Assembly: GCF_021462265.1 (NCBI RefSeq)
Contig: NZ_JAJONF010000032.1
Location: 48,051-112,050, forward strand
DNA length: 64,000 nucleotides
DNA from: Streptomyces shenzhenensis
Lineage (GTDB): Bacteria > Actinomycetota > Actinomycetes > Streptomycetales > Streptomycetaceae
Direction of reading: 5' to 3'
A model generated the notes under the pieces. The model was given only the letters and a program-made list of their open reading frames with translations, was not told where the DNA came from and did no database searches. Positions 33,549 through 41,441 of the stretch are shown here, piece after piece. The position numbers were made by a program, and so were the translations under genes. Numbering within the stretch: position 1 is the stretch's first letter; each line of letters starts with the position of its first letter.

Positions 33549-34340
33549 CTACTGCTTGTCGAAGCGCGGGGTGTCCTGCGGCTGCTGCGACTGCTGGCCC
33601 TGGCCGGTGCCGCCCTCGATCGCCTGCTGGGGCGCACCTCCGGCGAGCTCGGCCTTCATGCGCTGCAGCTCCAGCTCCACATCCGTACCACCGGAGAGAC
33701 GGTCCAGCTCGGCGGCGATGTCGTCCTTGGCGGTGCCGGTCGGGTCGTCGAGGGCTCCGGAGGCGAGGAGTTCGTCGATGGCGCCGGCGCGGGCCTGGAG
33801 CTGCTGTGTCTTGTCCTCGGCGCGCTGGATCGCGAGACCGACGTCGCCCATCTCCTCGGAGATGCCGGTGAAGGCCTCGCCGATGCGGGTCTGGGCCTGG
33901 GCGGCGGTGTAGGTGGCCTTGATGGTCTCCTTCTTCGTACGGAAGGCGTCCACCTTGGCCTGCAGGCGCTGGGCCGCGAGGGTGAGCTTCTCCTCCTCGC
34001 CCTGGAGGGTGGCGTGCTGCGTCTCCAGGTCGGTCACCTGCTGCTGGAGGGCGGCGCGGCGGGAGAGCGCCTCGCGGGCGAGGTCCTCACGGCCGAGGGC
34101 GAGCGCCTTGCGGCCCTGGTCCTCCAGCTTGGTGGACTGCTGCTGGAGCTGGTTCAGCTGGAGTTCGAGGCGCTTGCGGCTGGTCGCCACGTCGGCGACG
34201 CCGCGGCGGACCTTCTGCAGCAGTTCCAGCTGCTTCTGATACGAGTAGTCAAGGGTCTCGCGCGGGTCCTCGGCCCTGTCCAGGGCCTTGTTCGCCTTCG
34301 CGCGGAAGATCATCCCCATACGCTTCATGACACCGCTCAT
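33549..34340 (-). CDS. pspA: phage shock protein A (PspA/IM30)
   Basis: A 263-residue peripheral membrane protein, almost all coiled coil, with the family start MKRMGMIFRAKANKALDRAEDPRETLDYSYQKQ. It oligomerises on damaged membranes and helps keep the proton gradient. The C-terminus is a Gln/Gly-rich tail (GGTGQGQQSQQPQDTPRFDKQ). The ATG at 34340 (MSGVMKRMG) is preferred because AGAAGGGGG lies upstream; ATG 34328 is an alternative. In Streptomyces, PspA supports resistance to envelope stress. It is the first gene of pspA-pspAA. Confidence 0.94.
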   Translation of the reverse strand: MSGVMKRMGMIFRAKANKALDRAEDPRETLDYSYQKQLELLQKVRRGVADVATSRKRLELQLNQLQQQSTKLEDQGRKALALGREDLAREALSRRAALQQQVTDLETQHATLQGEEEKLTLAAQRLQAKVDAFRTKKETIKATYTAAQAQTRIGEAFTGISEEMGDVGLAIQRAEDKTQQLQARAGAIDELLASGALDDPTGTAKDDIAAELDRLSGGTDVELELQRMKAELAGGAPQQAIEGGTGQGQQSQQPQDTPRFDKQ

Positions 34341-34603
34341 GGGCTTCGCGCGCCCCCTTCTGACGGACTCCAGCTCACCGATCCTGCGACAGAACCCACA
34401 GTACGGGCCCTGCATCCATTACCGCACTGTTCGGGGACCGATGCGCTCATCCCCAAGGACGACTACGGACAGCTCCGCTCCGGCACAGGTAGTAGGTGAG
34501 CCCCCGAGCGAAGCGCCTGCAACGTCCCCTCTGTCCCCCATGGAGACGACTGGCGTTGCGGGATCGTTCCCCGCCGGGCTAGGGCCCACACCCCACCACC
34601 CCT

Positions 34604-34620
34604 TACCCTTGGGTTTTGTG
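34604..34620 (+). promoter_or_regulatory. probable -10 element giving a leaderless start
   Basis: TACCCT (34604-34609) lies 8 bases before the GTG at 34618, with no ribosome-binding site between. This is the spacing expected for a transcript that begins at or near the start codon. Confidence 0.4.
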
Positions 34621-35214
34621 TTCCGTAGCCGCGCCAAGGATGAGAAGGCCCCCGCCGACAAGGCGGCCGTGACCGACTCCAGGCAGACCCGAGACCCGCA
34701 GGCCCCCAAGGGCAGGCCCACGCCCAAGCGCAGTGAGGCCCAGTCCCAGCGGCGCAGCGTGGCCAGCACGCCGACGAACCGCAAGGACGCCGCCAAGCGT
34801 CAGCGCGAGGACCGGCGCGCCGCCATGGAGCGGCAGCGCCAGGCGCTGGCCACCGGCGACGAGCGGTACCTGCCGGCCCGTGACAAGGGCCCGGTCAGGA
34901 GGTTCGCCCGCGACTGGGTCGACTCGCGTTTCAACGTCGCGGAGTTCTTCCTGCCGCTGGCCGTGGTCATCCTGGTCATGAGCGTGGTCAACAACGCCGC
35001 GATCAAGAACATCGCGCTGCTGCTGTGGCTGGTCGTGATCGTGCTGATCGTGCTCGACGCGGCGATCAGCGGCCTGCGGCTGCGGGGACGCCTCGCGGAG
35101 CGCTTCCCCGACCAGAACAAGAAGGGCGCCGTCGCCTACGCCCTGATGCGCTCCCTCCAGATGCGCCGGCTCCGGCTGCCCAAGCCGCAGGTCAAGCGCG
35201 GAGAGCGGCCCTGA
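34618..35214 (+). CDS. DUF3043-family membrane protein
   Basis: A 198-residue protein. A charged N-terminal half rich in Lys, Arg and Gln (residues 1-95, KRSEAQSQRRSVAST, KRQREDRRAAMERQRQAL) precedes two transmembrane helices (about 110-160, FFLPLAVVILVMSVVNN and IALLLWLVVIVLIVLDAAI) and a basic tail. This is the actinobacterial DUF3043 family, with unknown role. The GTG at 34618 is preceded by TACCCT 8 bases upstream and no ribosome-binding site, which suggests a leaderless mRNA. It overlaps the next gene at its stop (CTGA). Confidence 0.85.
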   Translation: MFRSRAKDEKAPADKAAVTDSRQTRDPQAPKGRPTPKRSEAQSQRRSVASTPTNRKDAAKRQREDRRAAMERQRQALATGDERYLPARDKGPVRRFARDWVDSRFNVAEFFLPLAVVILVMSVVNNAAIKNIALLLWLVVIVLIVLDAAISGLRLRGRLAERFPDQNKKGAVAYALMRSLQMRRLRLPKPQVKRGERP

Positions 35215-35999
35215 GCGCAGAGCCTTTCTCCGGGGGTGCGGCGAGGGCCTGGCTGACCAAGCTGGGCGGGCTGCGCGATGTCGTACGACAGGAGCTGGTG
35301 ACCCGGCAGCTCGACGAGCAGATAGCCGGGCGGTTCCCGGTCGGGCAGCGGCTGCGGGTGCTCGACGTGGGGATGGGCCAGGGCACACAGGCGCTGCGGC
35401 TGGCCCGGGCCGGTCACCAGGTGACCGGTGTCGAGCGGGAACCGGCGATGATCGCGGCCGCGCGGGAGGCCCTGGCCGGTGAGCCGGAAGGCATCCGCGA
35501 ACGGGTGCGGATCGTGCAGGGGGACGGGCGGGACACGGGTGTCCACTTCCTGCCGGGCAGCTTCGACGTGGTCCTCTGCCACGGGGTGCTGATGTACGTC
35601 GAGGAGCCGGACGCGCTGCTCGCCGGGCTGGCCCGGATGCTGGCCCCGGGCGGGCTGCTGTCGCTGCTGGTGCGCAACGCCGACGCGCTGGCCATGCGGC
35701 CGGGGCTGAGCGGCGACTGGGCAGGCGCCCTGGAGGCCTTCGACACCGTCTCGTACAGCAACCGCCTCGGCCTGCACGTCCGGGCCGACCGGCTGGCGAC
35801 GCTCACCGGCGCCCTCGCCGGCATCGGCGCACCGCTGCAGGCCTGGTACGGGGTACGGGTGTTCACGGACACCGCCGCGGACGACGCCGAACCGCCCGCC
35901 GGCCTGGAGACGCTGCTCGCGGTGGAGGAACGGGCCGGGCGGACGGATCCGTACCGGGCGGTCGCGGCGCTGCTGCACCTGTGCGGGGTCCGCGGCTGA
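35211..35999 (+). CDS. SAM-dependent methyltransferase, probable CTG start
   Basis: A 262-residue class I methyltransferase. SAM motif I is VLDVGMGQGTQALRLA (about residues 48-63), the acidic residue at the end of strand 2 is in VTGVERE, and FDVVLCHGVLMYVEEPD is motif III/IV. The substrate is unknown. The conserved-looking N-terminus SAEPFSGGAARAWLTKLGGLRD has no ATG or GTG ahead of it; the only fitting start is CTG at 35211, which overlaps the DUF3043 stop (CTGA) and has GGAGAG 6 bases upstream. The alternative GTG at 35298 would remove 29 residues of the N-terminal helix. Confidence 0.85.
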   Translation: MSAEPFSGGAARAWLTKLGGLRDVVRQELVTRQLDEQIAGRFPVGQRLRVLDVGMGQGTQALRLARAGHQVTGVEREPAMIAAAREALAGEPEGIRERVRIVQGDGRDTGVHFLPGSFDVVLCHGVLMYVEEPDALLAGLARMLAPGGLLSLLVRNADALAMRPGLSGDWAGALEAFDTVSYSNRLGLHVRADRLATLTGALAGIGAPLQAWYGVRVFTDTAADDAEPPAGLETLLAVEERAGRTDPYRAVAALLHLCGVRG

Positions 36000-36072
36000 C
36001 TCCTGACGCGGTGCCGCTCGTTCGGGCCAGCAGCACGCGCCGGAGCGTCACCGCCGCGGTGAGACTCGGGGC

Positions 36073-37140
36073 ATGAACGCTTCCCCTGCCCGCCGGACCC
36101 TCCGTACGGCCGCCGCGTTCGGCTGCTGCCTCGCCCTGCTCTCGGGATGTTCCGCCTTCGGGGACGACACGAACGCGGACCCCCCGGCCGTCCGCGCGGC
36201 GGCCGTCCCCCTGGCGGCGGCCGATCTGCAGGACCAGTACCAGAAGGTGATCAAGAACGTCCTGCCGTCGGTCGTACAGATCCAGGCCAGCGGCGACCTG
36301 GGCTCGGGCGTGGTCTACGACGGCAGCGGACACATCGTCACCAACGCGCACGTCGTGGGGGCCGAGAAGAAGTTCAGGGTGACGACCGCCAGCACGGAGG
36401 AGCCGCTCACCGCGACGCTGGTGTACTCCTACCCCCAGCAGGACCTGGCCGTCATCAAGCTCGACAAGGTCCCGGCCGGGCTGAAGGCGGCCGCCTTCGG
36501 GGACACCGACAAGGTCCAGGTCGGGCAGATCACGCTGGCCATGGGATCGCCGCTCGGGCTGTCGTCCAGCGTGACCGAGGGGATCGTGTCGGCGACCGGA
36601 CGGACCGTCAGCGAGAACACGGCGGGCGGCGGAACGGGGGCCACCATCCCCAACATGGTGCAGACCTCGGCGGCCATCAACCCCGGCAACAGCGGGGGCG
36701 CCCTGGTCAATCTGGACGGCCAGGTCATCGGCATCCCGACGCTGGCCGCGAGCGACCCCAACCTGGGCGGCAGCGCGGCGCCGGGGATCGGGTTCGCCAT
36801 CCCGGCGTCGATGGTGACGACGGTCGCCGACCAGATCATCAAGCAGGGGAGGGTCACCGACTCGGGGCGGGCCGCGCTCGGCATCACCGGGCGCACGGTC
36901 GTCGACGTGAACTACCAGCCGGCCGGGGTGGCCGTGGTGACCGTGAAGCCGGGCGACGCGGCCGACAAGGCGGGCATCCGGCCCGGGGACACCATCACCA
37001 AGGTGGGCCGGGACGACATCACCACGATCACCTCACTGGCCGAGTCGCTCGCCTCGGACCGGCCGGGGCAGAAGACGACGGTGACCTACAGCCGGGACGG
37101 CGTCAGCAGGACGGTGGAGGTGACGCTGGGCGAGCAGTGA
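36073..37140 (+). CDS. HtrA/DegP-like serine protease lipoprotein with PDZ domain
   Basis: A 355-residue protein exported as a lipoprotein: signal sequence with lipobox LSGC at about residue 26-29, then a Thr/Ser/Asp-rich linker. The trypsin-like domain (about 55-260) has His in VTNAHVVG, Asp in QQDLAVIKL and the nucleophile Ser in NPGNSGGAL. A PDZ domain follows (about 265-350) with RPGDTITKVGRDDI. Such enzymes degrade or check misfolded envelope proteins. The ATG at 36073 is preceded by GGGG only. It stands alone between a methyltransferase and a convergent small gene. Confidence 0.94.
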   Translation: MNASPARRTLRTAAAFGCCLALLSGCSAFGDDTNADPPAVRAAAVPLAAADLQDQYQKVIKNVLPSVVQIQASGDLGSGVVYDGSGHIVTNAHVVGAEKKFRVTTASTEEPLTATLVYSYPQQDLAVIKLDKVPAGLKAAAFGDTDKVQVGQITLAMGSPLGLSSSVTEGIVSATGRTVSENTAGGGTGATIPNMVQTSAAINPGNSGGALVNLDGQVIGIPTLAASDPNLGGSAAPGIGFAIPASMVTTVADQIIKQGRVTDSGRAALGITGRTVVDVNYQPAGVAVVTVKPGDAADKAGIRPGDTITKVGRDDITTITSLAESLASDRPGQKTTVTYSRDGVSRTVEVTLGEQ

Positions 37141-37148
37141 CCCGGTGC

Positions 37149-37176
37149 CGGCGGGGCGGCCACGGCCGCCCCGCCG
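37149..37176. terminator. bidirectional terminator between HtrA-like gene and the 70-residue gene
   Basis: CGGCGGGGCGGCC (37149-37161) and GGCCGCCCCGCCG (37164-37176) form a perfect 13-bp inverted repeat with a 2-base centre, between convergent stops at 37140 and 37184. Confidence 0.8.
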
Positions 37177-37183
37177 CCCTGCC

Positions 37184-37396
37184 TCAGGACTCGTCAGCGT
37201 GCAGACTCATCGGGCCGTAGATCTCGGTGGCGTCCTCGTAGAGCCGCACCTGGTCGGCGCCGCCGGCCAGCAGGGCCTTCCACTGTTCGCCGATCCACGA
37301 CTCGGCGTCGCCCTGTGTGGTGAACTCCTCGGGCTCCACCGCGGGCTGGACCTCCGTCCCGTCGGCCTTCTCGAACCGCCACGTCCATGCCGCCAT
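37184..37396 (-). CDS. small conserved hypothetical protein (70 residues)
   Basis: A soluble acidic 70-residue protein, MAAWTWRFEKADGTEVQP, ending YGPMSLHADES. Trp-rich start, no Cys and no transmembrane segment. GGGAGG lies 5 bases before the ATG at 37396, an ideal site. The family seems restricted to actinomycetes as I remember it. No function can be assigned. It is divergent from the MBL-CobU gene. Confidence 0.82.
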   Translation of the reverse strand: MAAWTWRFEKADGTEVQPAVEPEEFTTQGDAESWIGEQWKALLAGGADQVRLYEDATEIYGPMSLHADES

Positions 37397-37564
37397 GTAG
37401 GCCTCCCTTTGATCCAACTGAGGCATCGTATAAGGGCGCCGGAAAAAACTCCGCTGGTTGCGGGGCGTGTGCGGGCGCGGTGGGGTTGCCCGCGCCGCTG
37501 ACGGGGCGCGTCGCGGGAGGCGCCGGCTGAAGCGAGAACCGTCAGGACGGGTGAGAATCGGTCC

Positions 37565-38764
37565 GTGGAAGTGACTTTGCTCGGTACCGGTGCTCCTGCC
37601 GGGCTGCCCAGCCCCGGCTGTCCGTGCGCGGCTTGTTCCTGTGCCGTCGGGGAGGACGCCCGGGCCGCCGCCTCGCTGCTGGTCGACGGGACGCTGCTGC
37701 TCGATCTGACGCCCGGCGCGGCGTTCGCGGCGGCGCGGGCCGGGCGGTCGCTCGGAGGCGTACAACAGGTGCTGCTGTCGCATCCGCACGACGGGCCCGC
37801 CGTCGAGGTGCCGGCCGGGCTGCCGCAGCCGGCCCGGGTGCCGGACGGGCGGGAGCTGGCGCTGCTGACGGGGCATCGGGTGCGGGCGGTGGCGATGGAC
37901 GCGGGCGGCACCGGGTACGCGGTGACCGGTCCCGACGGGCAACGGCTGCTGTACCTGCCGCCGGGCGCGGCGCCGGCCGGGCTGGAGAACGGGAGCGCGG
38001 ACTCGTACGACCTGGTGCTCCTCGACGTCGTGGGGCGTCCCGACGCGCTGGCGCGGCTGCGGGCGGTCGGCTCGGCCGGGCCGACCACGGACGTCGTCGC
38101 CGTCCATCTCGGCCACGACGTGCCGCCCGGGCCGGAGTTGCGCCGGCGGCTGGCGGCGGCCGGGGCACGGGCGGTGCCGGACGGGACCACGCTGACGGTG
38201 GGGGTGTACGAGGACGTGCCCGACGTGCCGCGGCGGACCCTGGTGCTCGGCGGGGCCCGGTCCGGGAAGTCCGTGGAGGCCGAACGGCGGCTGGAGTCCT
38301 TCCCCGACGTGCTGTACGTCGCCACCGGCGGTACGCGCGGCGGGGACACCGAGTGGGCCGAGCGGGTGGCCGCCCACCGCGAGCGGCGGCCGGGGTCGTG
38401 GCGTACGACGGAGACGTGCGACCTCGTGCCGTTGCTGACGCAGGACGGGCCGCCGTTGCTGGTCGACTGTCTGTCGCTGTGGCTGACGGACGCGATGGAC
38501 TCCGCCGGGGCGTGGGACGACACGGAGTGGGCGTCGGGCGGGGAGAAGACGCTGCGGGAGCGGGTACGGGAGCTGACGGGGGCGGTGCGGGCGAGTCGCC
38601 GGACGGTGGTCGCGGTCTCCAACGAGGTGGGGTCGGGGATCGTGCCGGCGACGGCGTCGGGGCGGCGCTACCGGGACGAACTGGGCCGCCTGAACGCGGC
38701 GTTCGCGGCCGAGTGCGAGCAGGTGGTGCTGGTGGTGGCGGGGCAGGCGGTGGTGCTGAGGTAG
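37565..38764 (+). CDS. cobU: MBL-fold domain fused to CobU (adenosylcobinamide kinase/guanylyltransferase)
   Basis: A 399-residue fusion. The C-terminal part (about 222-399) is CobU: P-loop GGARSGKS, ATGGTRGGDTEWAERVAAHRERRPGSW with the guanylylation His, LLVDCLSLWLTD, and VVAVSNEVGSGIVP. It phosphorylates adenosylcobinamide and transfers GMP in the nucleotide-loop steps of cobalamin synthesis, with CobT (51731) and CobS (56865). The N-terminal part (about 1-215) has the start of a metallo-beta-lactamase fold (MEVTLLGTGAPAGLPSPGCPC), but the metal motif is degenerate: SHPHDGP in place of SHxHxDH. The GTG start at 37565 lacks a clear ribosome-binding site. Confidence 0.92.
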   Translation: MEVTLLGTGAPAGLPSPGCPCAACSCAVGEDARAAASLLVDGTLLLDLTPGAAFAAARAGRSLGGVQQVLLSHPHDGPAVEVPAGLPQPARVPDGRELALLTGHRVRAVAMDAGGTGYAVTGPDGQRLLYLPPGAAPAGLENGSADSYDLVLLDVVGRPDALARLRAVGSAGPTTDVVAVHLGHDVPPGPELRRRLAAAGARAVPDGTTLTVGVYEDVPDVPRRTLVLGGARSGKSVEAERRLESFPDVLYVATGGTRGGDTEWAERVAAHRERRPGSWRTTETCDLVPLLTQDGPPLLVDCLSLWLTDAMDSAGAWDDTEWASGGEKTLRERVRELTGAVRASRRTVVAVSNEVGSGIVPATASGRRYRDELGRLNAAFAAECEQVVLVVAGQAVVLR

Positions 38765-38799
38765 TGGGCCGGGGGGGTGGGGACGCCCACCAGCGCTCC

Positions 38800-39025
38800 C
38801 AGGGCACCGCCGCGCCCACCCTCCCCCACGCTCGGCTTCGCTCGCGCGGGGGGACCCCCATCGCCCTGGGGGCACCTCCCAGGCCCTTAAGGCACTGGGG
38901 AAGGCACGACTGCCCGCGGCTTTATGAGCCACGGCTGGACAGCGCCCCTTCAGGGGCGCGGGGCTGAGTCGATGTGCGGCTCCGCCGCGTGGGCGCGAGC
39001 AACCCACCACCGCCCGCAGCCGCGC
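38800..39025. repeat. two Streptomyces intergenic repeat types after cobU
   Basis: The stretch 38810-38900 (CCCACCCTCCCCCACGCTCGGCTTCGCTCGCGCGGGGGGACCCCCAT and on) is a repeat commonly found between Streptomyces genes. It is followed by the hairpin family: GCGCCCC (38942-38948), TTCA, GGGGCGC (38953-38959), then GGGGCTGAGTCGATGTGCGGCTCCGCCGCGTGGGCGCGA. This is the fullest copy of the family in the window. Both lie between convergent genes and probably help termination. Confidence 0.75.
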
Positions 39026-39034
39026 AACCGGCTC

Positions 39035-40012
39035 TCACCGCCCCTTTCTCGCGACGATCCGGTACGCGTTCGAGAAGGGCGTCCGGCGCAGCAGCGGTGC
39101 CAGGGTGTGGTCGGCGGCCCTCGCCACGGCGACCAGCGGCGCCGCCGCGCGCAGCCACCGCTTCGGCAGGAGCCGGCCCAGGAGCAGGCCGAGCGCGGCG
39201 GAGATGTCGTACGGCGTGTGGGGCGACTTCCGGTCGGTTCTGAGGATCTCGCAGCCCTGGGACTCCAGTTCCGCCCGCAGGTTGTCGAGTGGCATCAGGT
39301 GCAGGTGCCGGGGCTGGCCGTGCGGGATCCACCACTTGCCCAGGAGCCTGGCGAACGCGCTGTGCGGGTTCGGGGCGTCGATCAGCAGGTGGCCGCCGGG
39401 GCGCAGCGCCGTGAGGGCGGCGCGGAGTTCGGCGCGCGGGTCGGGGGTGTGTTCCAGGTGGTGGAACATGCTGACGACGTCGTAGCGGGCGCGCAGCCGG
39501 GCCAGCACCTCCGGGGCGGCCAGATGGCCGCAGTGGGCCTCCTCGATGTGGCCCTCCGCCTGGGCCCACACCACGCGCAGGGTCGGGTCCAGGCCGTCGA
39601 AGGACGTGTAGGGGAAGAGTTCCCTCGCCCTGCGCGGGAAGTGGGCGTGGCCCGTGCCCACGTCCAGCCAGCTCTCCGGCTCCGGCAGCGCCAGCATCAC
39701 GCGGGCGGCGGCGAGGTGCCGGCGGCGGCTGGTGCGGGTGGCGAGCAGTCGGTCGGCGTAGTCCTCCAGGTGCCCTTCGTGGAAGTCCCGGTGGTAGCGG
39801 GCGAGGCCCGCCGGGGACAGCCGGGGGTTCTGGAAGATGTGGGCGCAGTCGCGGCACTCGTCGACGGTGAACGTGCCGGGCCGGTGGTGGAGGAGGTCGG
39901 GCGTGCGCAGGCGGGTGCGCAGGCGCCTGGAGCCGCACCAGGGGCAGTCCTCGCGGCGCGGCTCGTGGAACCGGTCGGGGCCCGGGGCGGGTCCGGGCGT
40001 GGGCGGCGGCAT
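39035..40012 (-). CDS. class I SAM-dependent methyltransferase with N-terminal zinc-binding pairs
   Basis: A 325-residue enzyme. The N-terminal 60 residues hold two Cys pairs, CPWC and CRDC, as in methyltransferases with a zinc-ribbon module. The catalytic fold follows with SWLDVGTGHAHFPRRA (SAM motif I, about 117-130) and YDVVSMFHHLEHTPDP (motif III/IV). The C-terminal part is basic and may bind a large or membrane-linked acceptor. The ATG at 40012 follows GGGAG by 7 bases. That GGGAG is the first of three 9-base direct repeats. It is divergent from the formate dehydrogenase operon. The acceptor is unknown. Confidence 0.87.
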   Translation of the reverse strand: MPPPTPGPAPGPDRFHEPRREDCPWCGSRRLRTRLRTPDLLHHRPGTFTVDECRDCAHIFQNPRLSPAGLARYHRDFHEGHLEDYADRLLATRTSRRRHLAAARVMLALPEPESWLDVGTGHAHFPRRARELFPYTSFDGLDPTLRVVWAQAEGHIEEAHCGHLAAPEVLARLRARYDVVSMFHHLEHTPDPRAELRAALTALRPGGHLLIDAPNPHSAFARLLGKWWIPHGQPRHLHLMPLDNLRAELESQGCEILRTDRKSPHTPYDISAALGLLLGRLLPKRWLRAAAPLVAVARAADHTLAPLLRRTPFSNAYRIVARKGR

Positions 40013-40385
40013 GGTCGGCTCCCTGTACTCCCTGTGCTCCCTGAACGCAATCCACTGCAAACCGGAACGTATGGGATCCCCGTCTCGCCTGCCAAGGCGC
40101 CGTGCGGGTGGGGTACGGAGATCCGGCACCGAACCGCTGACGTGCTCCCCGCTGCCGCGTACCGGGGCCAGCCGGATCCTGGTGTGTGAAACACCCCGGC
40201 CGCGCGCCCGGCACGGAGGTGCGGCGCCGGTTCGGCGGGCACCGCGGCCGCGACACCCCGGCCGCCGGTACGGCGGCGCCCGGATCGGCCCGCCGGGCGC
40301 CGACTGGCAACGCCGTCGCGTGGAACTCGTACCAGCGGCTCCCGGCGAGACCGGCGAGGGGACGACATGTGAAGGAGGGCGAGCC
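40013..40385. promoter_or_regulatory. divergent promoter/leader region of the formate dehydrogenase operon
   Basis: A 373-base gap without a convincing gene. At the left end three 9-base direct repeats (CTCCCTGTA, CTCCCTGTG, CTCCCTGAA at 40019-40045) give three ribosome-binding-like sites on the minus strand. The right half is a very G/C-rich probable leader of the fdh operon with a small hairpin GGTGT-GTGAA-ACACC near 40181-40195. No molybdate, FNR-like or riboswitch consensus was recognised. Confidence 0.4.
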
Positions 40386-41441
40386 ATGACCGACAGCGGC
40401 GGCGACGAGACCCGCGGGGCGCGGCCGGACCCGAGGCACGGAAACCTGCTGTCCGGCCCGCAGCCGGACGTGGCGGGCGCGGCCGGTTATCCGGACAGCC
40501 CGCCGCGGATGGGCTTCTTCACCGACACCTCCGTCTGCATCGGCTGCAAGGCGTGCGAGGTGGCCTGCAAGGAGTGGAACGCGGTCCCCGAGGACGGCCT
40601 GGTCCTGACCGGCATGTCCTACGACAACACCGGGGGGCTGGGCGCGGACACCTGGCGCCATGTGGCCTTCATCGAGCAGCGCAAACCGCTCGGCCGCCAG
40701 GAACCCGGGGTCTCCCACGACGACGCAGACGTGTTCGCCGCCGCCCGTACCCTCGGCACCTGCGCCTCCTCCCCCGGCCCGGGCGCCACGGCACCGGCCG
40801 CCGGCACCGCGCCGGCGGGCGCGCCGGCCGGGGAGATCTCGCCGGTGCACCCCGACGGGCGCGCCGAACTGCGCTGGCTGATGGCCTCCGACGTGTGCAA
40901 GCACTGCACCCACGCGGCCTGCCTGGACGTCTGCCCCACCGGCTCGCTGTTCCGCACCGAGTTCGGGACGGTCGTCGTCCAGGAGGACATCTGCAACGGC
41001 TGCGGCTACTGCGTGCCCGCCTGCCCGTACGGCGTGATCGACCAGCGCAGGGACGACGGCCGGGTCTGGAAGTGCACGCTCTGCTACGACCGGCTCGGCG
41101 TCGGCATGGAACCGGCCTGCGCGAAGGCGTGCCCGACCGACTCCATCCAGTTCGGCCCGCTGGAGGAGCTGCGGGAGCGGGCGGCGGGCCGGGTGGCCCG
41201 GCTGCACGAGGCCGGCGTCCCCGACGCCCGGCTGTACGGCGCGGACCCCGGCGACGGGGTGGGCGGCGACGGGGCCTTCTTCCTGCTGCTGGACGAGCCG
41301 GAGGTGTACGGCCTGCCCCCGGACCCCGTCGTCACCACCCGGGACCTGCCGGACATGTGGCGGCACGCGGCGCTGGCGGCGGCCTCGCTGGCCGCGCTCG
41401 CCGTTTCCAGTTTCGTGGGCTTCGGCCGGAGGAGGCCGTGA
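40386..41441 (+). CDS. formate dehydrogenase iron-sulfur (beta) subunit
   Basis: A 351-residue ferredoxin-like subunit with four [4Fe-4S] cluster motifs: CIGCKACEVAC, CKHCTHAACLDVC, CNGCGYCVPAC and the C-x2-C...C-x3-C set with CTLCYDR and CAKACP. It passes electrons from the catalytic subunit to the membrane. An Ala/Pro/Gly insert (about residues 125-150) is unusual. A C-terminal transmembrane helix (about 325-345) ends in RRRP. The ATG at 40386 has AAGGAGGG upstream. Its stop overlaps the nrfD-type gene (GTGATGA), so they are coupled. It belongs to the fdh operon 40386-46119. Confidence 0.93.
   Translation: MTDSGGDETRGARPDPRHGNLLSGPQPDVAGAAGYPDSPPRMGFFTDTSVCIGCKACEVACKEWNAVPEDGLVLTGMSYDNTGGLGADTWRHVAFIEQRKPLGRQEPGVSHDDADVFAAARTLGTCASSPGPGATAPAAGTAPAGAPAGEISPVHPDGRAELRWLMASDVCKHCTHAACLDVCPTGSLFRTEFGTVVVQEDICNGCGYCVPACPYGVIDQRRDDGRVWKCTLCYDRLGVGMEPACAKACPTDSIQFGPLEELRERAAGRVARLHEAGVPDARLYGADPGDGVGGDGAFFLLLDEPEVYGLPPDPVVTTRDLPDMWRHAALAAASLAALAVSSFVGFGRRRP

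Noticed and set aside
37397..37564. A cobalamin riboswitch upstream of cobU
   Set aside because: No B12-box (GCCACTG-type) or core hairpins could be found before cobU, and none was noticed before cobT or cobS.
40186..40389. A 67-residue ORF ending in an ATGA overlap with the Fe-S subunit gene
   Set aside because: Arg/Pro/Gly-rich with no ribosome-binding site. The overlap could be chance in a G/C-rich leader; conservation data would be needed.
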